Below are positions 57,871 to 64,000 of a stretch of DNA of 64,000 nt, piece by piece. The stretch's first letter is position 1, and each line of letters starts with the position of its first letter. The notes beneath the pieces were generated by a model, which made no database searches, was not told the origin of the DNA, and saw nothing but the letters and a program-made list of their open reading frames with translations. The stretch covers positions 37,661,796 through 37,725,795 of the forward strand of contig NC_081842.1 of NCBI RefSeq assembly GCF_963259705.1. The letters run 5' to 3'. Source of the DNA: Myotis daubentonii. Its lineage: Eukaryota > Chordata > Mammalia > Chiroptera > Vespertilionidae. The translations under genes and the position numbers were made by a program.

Positions 57871-60800
57871 TAATAGCACTTCTTCTATAAAAAGAAGATC
57901 AAAAGCATCCACATAATGGAATTACTCCAAAAGGAGTTTAAAAATGAACATATGATTTTTTAAAAATATGGCACTGTCATAAATGAAGACTCGTGACACT
58001 AGGATTTCCGGCACACAGTGGGCTACCATCACTGGTGACGGGGGTCCAAACCCAGCTGTACAGAGAGGGTGGAACCTCAGCGAGGCCTTGGCAGTCTCCC
58101 TGGTGACCCACAAGTTCTTGGTCATTCTCGATTATATTGTCCCTCTGGAATTAATCCAGAGCAGGTTAACTCCTGCATGTGCCATAAAACCACTGTCTGC
58201 AATATTTTGGTTCAACTGTTATTGTGTCATAGCAATTATCACATTATTTAATGAGGTCCAGAATAGTTGCCCCTTATATGCTTTTAACTCATGCATTTTG
58301 ACCTATAAACCAAGGACAAAAGGGGGGAGGGATACTGAGAAGAAGGCAAGGAGAGAGAGGTCAAAAGGCCAAGAAAGAGGAAAAGCAAGGCAAAGGGAGG
58401 CAATGCTACTGACAAAGCATATTTCTATTGAAATAGGAGTGGGTTTAAGTTGGGAGATGTAAGTCTCATGCTTTGTAGCTGATATCAGTTTCTACGGCTT
58501 TCATTGCTGGGTCTCTCACCATGCTGAGGAAGAATCTAGGTTGAAGTATTTTACTTCTTTTCACATAATATGAACCTCGTATGCTTTGCAGCCAGACAAC
58601 TGCTTTACCAGGGACCCAAATCAAAAGAATAATCACTTCTCACACAGGAGGAAAACCCAGCCCTTTCTTAAAGGATTTTTCAAGTGAAATTTTGCGTAAG
58701 ATTTGTTTCAATTTTTGTTCTTAGAGCTGACTTTAGAATACAACCTCAAGTTAAATGTAGTTCCATCCCATGACATTATCCATTTGACCACAAGTGCTTA
58801 GAAGGCAGGGACCAGGCCTTGTGATTGGTCATTTTTGTGTTCTGTGTTCCCAGCTCATAAAAATGCTTAATAAACACTGGCTGGATTAACAACACCGTTC
58901 TGTCTGCAGCTTCAGAACAGCCACTCCACCTTACTTAGGCTTATGATAGATATTGATCCTAATTACCTTTTATTTGTGCATGGTACCCTGTGCCCTCTGA
59001 GTGGGCAATTTGCTCCCCATAGACTCACCCACAGGAAATGGATAACCGCTTTCAATATGCGCGGCTGCACATGCTGCTTGCCCGGACCACACCTGCTCCT
59101 CCCCTATTTACTCTAATAAGAATAACACGCTGCTCTCCAAAGACATAGGGCCCACAGCCTTTCCTTCCAAATGGGCTGGGGGAGCTTTTGAGTGACAAGG
59201 CAGGAGGGTGCATTTGGAAGGACTGTGGAACCTCTCCTTCTTTTATCCCCTCCTGGATCTCAGCTGAAAGAAAGCTGGAGTGTGGGCCATGGCCAAGGTC
59301 ACCTGGTCTCCTGCTCCCTCCCTCTCACTGTGAGATGAAGGTTGCAGTGAGCGTGGGCTCGGCCTGGGAGAGCTTCTGTGCTCCTGCCTAATTGTATGGG
59401 AGCTAAAAACAGACCTGGAACAGCGAGAAGCAAATTGGATCAGGGGTGGGTGGTCAATGGAGCACTGCTGAAATCACTCTAGGCCTCCCCCAGTGGTTCC
59501 CGAATCCGGGTGGTGCTGAAGTGATTAAGTAAATAAATGAAATCACAGACAATACAGAGGAGAGAAAACTGCTTCTCCTCGCAATTCAGGTTCTTTTCAG
59601 ACAGCTAATTTACTAAACGGGAGGTAGTCAATCCCTTTTCAGCTTCTTTCCTCTGTTACCAGGTCAGTCCCCTGGGCTGTGTCCCAGGCTCTTCATCAGG
59701 GGGATTCCATTTGCAGAGCCTAATCCCTTCCACTGCCTCCCATCCCCCACTGCCACCCAGACCACCGGGAGGCTGGCAACCTAAACATGGGCGCTGTCAC
59801 AGGGACTCAGACAGCTGCTATGGGGGAAACAAACATCCACTCTGGGTTTTTCTAGAGCTGCAGTTTTAGGAGGCTCTTTGGCCCAGCAGCATCTCTCAGA
59901 GATATTTTCAGAAATCAATACAAAAGATTTCCCGCTGTAATATTACCGGTAGCCTTCGTACATCCCTGTTTGAGAATCACACTTTGTGCCATAATGTACC
60001 TTGATAGTAGGGGCTCAAGTTGTCAGATCCCATAAAAGCCAGAAAAAGAACAGCATAATATGTACTGGCTGAATGGTTTTGAAACAGGAAATACTTCCGG
60101 CATAAAAAGGAGATGAAATGTATGCTAACAATCAAAATCATGGCGAATCTGGGTTATGAAAATCAATATTGCATTTTTAAAAAAACAACACAGACCCAGA
60201 TAACAGACTTTAAGAAGACCAAGTGATTCTAAGTGGCATTAGACAAAAAGCGCAATTTAATTGTGAATTAGCATGATGGTAACGAACCAGGGTTGCTCTT
60301 TTGCTCTCTGTACTTTACATGGTAGTTAAGGGATAAAGCCTTTTTTTTTTTAACATAAGGGAAAAACAGCAGACTCAAAGTATATGGGAAATTCATGTGA
60401 CAGTCATTAATATCTATACCACTATTTGTTTCACTGGAAAGCATAATAAATCTCTACAGGAAACGAAGCAAATGTTGTTTCCGGTATTAGGTTTTGAGGA
60501 AATGTTTTATAATCCAGTCCCTTATTTTTCTTACTGATTTTCATGTATCTGTCAGAACCCACCATCAAGCAAACAGTCTTCTATCTGTGCCGAGCTCCTA
60601 TACCTGCTCTCATGCATGCCTAGTGCACCGGGTGCGAAACCCATCGGTGTAAGAACTTTGTAAGACTGAACAAGAGGGGTGACTCCAGACCCCCACTCTG
60701 CAAGCTTTGTGAGGGGCTGTAAGGGTCATTCTGATTTGGTTTTAAATATATTCCATTTGGTCAAATGGACAGGAATTCCCTCACCAGTTGGAAGACATTT

Positions 60801-61947
60801 CTGTGAATTTTTTTTTTTTTTGCTGCTTTGGGAGAATGTTCAGCAATAAAAATGAGGAAGTGGCTGAAAGGAAAAGCCATATATTGGCTTTGCTTCTGCC
60901 TCAGGTACAGCTATTTTCTCCTATGTGTTGTCACTGTCTTAGATTCCAGAAGTAAGAATATACAAATCTGCTCAGGGCTGCTCTAATTGATATTATCATC
61001 ACAAGATGAAGAAAGGCCAGGAAAGACACACACTAAAAAAAAAAAAAAAAATCACATGTCCCCCTCCCCCCACAATGATCTTAAAACCCAGCAACAAGAC
61101 AGGGTACAGTGAAGAATTACACTAAATTATCTAGTGCTAAGAATGTCCAAGTATAACTGACAGAAGGTAAAACATGACTTTCATACAAGTATAGAATAAA
61201 CACATGGCAAAGATTTTATCGAACTCATTAATTAATGAGGAAAACAGTACAATCATAAGGCTGGTTCAAAGAGCATTTGAAGAGCTGGGTATTTATAGGC
61301 AATGTAACAAAGGTCTGTAATAAATTAGATTGCTACATTAAAAACAAACTGCTTAATCTCCAACAGTACAATAAACCATAATATTTGGGGTGATTTTTTC
61401 TCTTGGGCAGAAAATATTGCTTCTGTATCAGACACAGGTCTATACAACAGCATGTAACTTCACAGAGCTGGAGCCTTTAATTTTTAATGAGCAAAGGCAA
61501 ACATTGGTAGATTATTTTAGAAAATGAAGTCATCCTTGGATGGGCCTGGTCAGCACTGTTTCAGTGTGACATTGAAACAATGGGCACCTATCCTCTTGTC
61601 CTTGCTTACAGGTTATAGATAACTTTCTTAACAAGTGACACAAGGAATCCTGAATTTAGGCCCTATCATTGGCTACATTTTTTTGGACATGATGCTTGGT
61701 AAAATTGAAATTTTAATCAAGTCTCTGTCAACCCTTTGCCGCTTCCTTCATTCTTTCAACATTGGTAGCTGGAGTTTCTGTACTTTGTAGCTTATGAATT
61801 AGGCTCACTGATGGGCTCTGTTCTCAGCAGCTTGGCTGAGCAGGAAGAATAACAATGACAGTGACAACCTAGTCTACCATGACACGCGAAGGTGCTTGGA
61901 TATTGTGATGTTATTCCCCCATCCATTCTCTCTCTCTGTCTCTGTGT

Positions 61948-61981
<34 letters not shown>

Positions 61982-62189
61982 CTGTCTCACACACACACAC
62001 ACATGCACACACACTGTAAATGATGAGTCCAGATGATTTTATGAGGAAAGGGAAAGTGCAGATCCTCCCCAAAGAAGCCACCTTCTTTTGAGTTCCTTGA
62101 TTAGCGAGGTGATAGACTACAGACTCTATCAGACAGAACCTTAGAGATCCACTCTCCCTACCTCCCTGCTTCAGCAGGAGCCCCCAGGA
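57871..62189. other. Long, mostly unique stretch
   Basis: An L2-like tail lies at 58,795-58,885 (ggcagggaccaggccttgtg). Poly-A tracts lie at about 60,340 (T on plus), 60,810 (T on plus) and 61,035. The remainder shows no repeat or coding signature. The frame at 57983-58462 (159 codons, plus) ends in a low-complexity RK/E-rich part and has no recognisable domain. Confidence 0.5.
61929..62014. repeat. (TG)n followed by (CA)n microsatellite
   Basis: CT/TG-rich run to about 61,987, then a CA run to about 62,014. The two halves are complementary. Confidence 0.95.
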
Positions 62190-62540
62190 CAGTGTTGCCT
62201 GTGATCTTTGTAAAATGAAAGTTCAATCATGTTGCTCTCCTTTAAGATCAGTCAATGTGTCTCCATTGCCCTTGGCATGAGTCCCAAATTCCCTAGCATG
62301 CCCAACGAGGCCTGGCCCCTGTTAATCTCTCCAGCCTCAAACCTCTTTGCGCTTCTCCCCTCATTCTTCTTCCTTCTAGTGCAGGGGTTTGTTTTTCAAA
62401 TGTGTCCTGTTCTCATTAACCGCTGTGCACAGGCTGTGCCTTCTCTCTGGGTAGTTCATAGTCCTCAGGGCTGGTCTGAAGAAGATCTTGTGAATTTCAC
62501 TCAACGGTTCATTGCCTCTTAGCAAACTATTCAATGCCAT
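62190..62540 (+). repeat. L2 fragment
   Basis: atcatgttgctctcctttaa, cattgcccttggcatgagtc, cctggcccctgttaatctc and ctccagcctcaaacctcttt follow the L2 ORF2 3' order. The frame 62229-62522 is a relic of it. Confidence 0.65.
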
Positions 62541-62644
62541 TCTCATTGCAGGCCATTATTTTCATAAAGGTTTTAGAGGTAGACCTCAATTGCATGTTGA
62601 TCAAATTTTCAAATGGATCCCAATTGGTAGAAGTTAATGTTTTA

Positions 62645-63215
62645 AAGGGTGTCCCAAAATTCGCGCAAGAAGTAATTTTGATATAAAACACAGGTTTATA
62701 ATTAAATATTGTAAATTTTTTATTGATTCATAAAGTATACAGTATAGGGTTATGTATGGAATAGCATATAGGGTAAATGGCCTCCACAGCTTTGCTGGCA
62801 CATACGCACTCTTTTGTTATTGCCTGAGCAGCTGCATTTTCGAAGAACAATGGTCCGATGATGCCTCCAGCCCAAAATCCGCACCAGTGACACGTTGTGG
62901 ATACATTTGTTTCTCAACAATCACTTGTGGATTTTTGGAACCCCAAATGTGACAATTGTGTCGATTAACTAAGCCATCAGGATGAAAATGAGCCTCATCG
63001 AAATTCAGCCACATTTATGCAAAACGGTAATGGAAAATTTCAACAAAAGAGTGTGTATGTGCCAGCAAAGCTTTGGAGGCCATTTACCCTATATGCTATT
63101 CCATACATAACCCTATACTGTATGCTTTATGAATCAATAAAAATCTATAATTTTTAAATTATAAACCTGTGTTCTCTATAAAAATTACTTCTTGCATGAA
63201 TTTTGGGACACCCTT
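62645..63215 (-). mobile_element. Fold-back Tc1/mariner/IS630-type element, 571 bp
   Basis: Ends aagggtgtcccaaaattc at 62645 and its complement ending at 63215, each flanked by TA (62643-62644 and 63216-63217). The terminal arms are about 175 bp long and inverted copies of each other (roughly nine in ten positions match). Between them is a fragment of transposase on minus. Both arms carry the sequence that follows the transposase 3' end, so one end of the parent element appears duplicated in inverted orientation. Confidence 0.88.
62817..63014 (-). pseudogene. Transposase relic (DDE/D, Tc1/mariner/IS630 superfamily)
   Basis: This 65-residue open frame is an internal slice of a cut-and-paste transposase, the nuclear enzyme that would excise and insert the element. 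The start contains DEAHFH, whose Asp normally is the second catalytic residue of the DDE/D triad. It is followed by VNRHNCHIWGSKNPQV and then QRVTGADFG, in the order seen in transposases of this superfamily, most familiar from insects. Intact family members are about 330-350 residues; here the helix-turn-helix DNA-binding half, the first catalytic Asp and the last acidic residue are missing. The start codon is incidental, because it lies inside the former coding region just outside the right fold-back arm. The relic cannot be active. The superfamily call is fairly sure; the exact family is not. Confidence 0.75.
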
Positions 63216-63217
63216 TA

Positions 63218-64000
63218 GATGAAGATTAGTTGACAAAATATTCCTGACATATTGACAGTAATGAGTTATATTTATCAGAAAAAAACTTAGTGGATAATCA
63301 CAATAAAACAGCTCAATGATATGATAGTGTAGAGTGGGAAAGTAGACAGAACAAATACTTGGTGAGTCTAGTTGATAAGTTCCATATGAGTCCCCAGGGT
63401 GACATGACTTCTATACAAAGGTAGGATTTCTTGGCTAAATTAATGAAAGCATAGTTTATATCAATGTGGGTTTAATTGTCATCCCCCGCCCCTCGACTTG
63501 CTCAATTCAGAGATGGGAATCTGTGTTTAGATTTAGGTATTGTATTTCAGGATGCTGGCAAGCTGAAGTGAGTCCAGAGACACATACACAGGATGAAGAG
63601 GTAACTGCAAGCTTTGTGAGGCAGGGTGGGTGGAAGACAGCTGCATTATTTAGCTTGGAAACAAGGATGGGAATATAATAACTCTTTTCAAGTATTTGGA
63701 GGGCTAGTGCATGGATAAAAGATATTTTATTTGGTGTGGCTCCACAAGCAGACTTAGGATGAATGAGGGAAAGTGTTAGTCAGGAAGAGAGGCTTAATTT
63801 CTCTTCCTTCTGATGGAGAGAGCCTCACAATACCAAGGTTCCTCAGGAAGCTATGAGTTCCTTGTCCCTGAAAATACTCAGAGGCAAGACAACCAATGAC
63901 TTGTTGGGAATGTAGAATATTAGGGAGAGGGTGCTGAACTACAACCCTTTAATATTCTTTCAACGTGTACATAATTACTGTCTCCATATTAAGACCTGTA
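63218..64000. other. Unique DNA to window end
   Basis: No repeat or gene recognised. The frame at 63466-63678 has no recognisable domain. Confidence 0.5.

Noticed and set aside
57983..58462. 159-codon open frame (plus)
   Set aside because: The C-terminal part is RK/E-rich because the DNA is purine-rich there, and no family is recognisable.
60610..60660. ctagtgcaccgggtgcg, resembling a Helitron 3' end
   Set aside because: CTAG and the gcaccggg word are in the wrong order, and no 5' Helitron end lies nearby.

Overview
The window looks like non-coding nuclear DNA from a vesper bat (family Vespertilionidae). Two repeat types support this. There are at least a dozen Helitrons with the bat-type 5' end (TC, a short AT-rich stretch, then AATAAAAG) and a 3' hairpin ending in CTAG, and vesper bats are the mammals known to carry Helitrons in bulk. 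There are also eight tRNA-derived Ves-type SINEs, several with clean target-site duplications. I recognise no host protein-coding exon, tRNA, rRNA or other host gene. Every open frame I inspected is short, repeat-derived or unrecognisable.

Layout. Positions 1-440 hold a Helitron cut by the window edge, inserted in an L1 3' end. Positions 440-20,660 are mostly old unique DNA with hAT, MIR and L2 relics, one Ves SINE, a solo LTR nested in an old L1, a MER5-type hairpin and five Helitron copies. Positions 20,660-24,105 are an old antisense L1 that was later hit by a younger 5'-inverted L1 and by a Tigger-like element. Positions 24,100-31,880 are largely unique, with a small mariner-type MITE and one SINE. 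Positions 31,880-34,610 hold a hAT element, an L1 3' end split exactly by a GC-rich Helitron, and a small Helitron. Positions 38,975-43,385 are a Helitron-dense block of four elements, two of them composite and two directly abutting. Positions 45,480-53,490 hold SINEs, two MIRs, an LTR-like repeat interrupted by a Helitron, a young hAT element and the largest composite Helitron. Positions 53,500-62,640 are mostly unique with old L2/MIR pieces and one SINE. A 571-bp fold-back Tc1/mariner/IS630-type element with a transposase relic lies at 62,645-63,215.

How it fits together. The window records successive layers of transposition. The oldest are MIR, L2, L1M and Charlie/Tigger. LTR and younger L1 copies followed, and the youngest are Ves SINEs, hAT elements and Helitrons. 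The most interesting signal is in the Helitrons. Three copies share an end-to-end fusion of two Helitrons in which the inner CTAG terminator is lost. Four share a promoter-like 5' module (inverted CCAAT box, octamer, YY1-type motif). Three others carry CTCF-like core motifs. These are sequence matches only; no activity can be shown from the sequence. Family assignments rest on recognising sequence features, not on database searches, and edges of old repeats are approximate.
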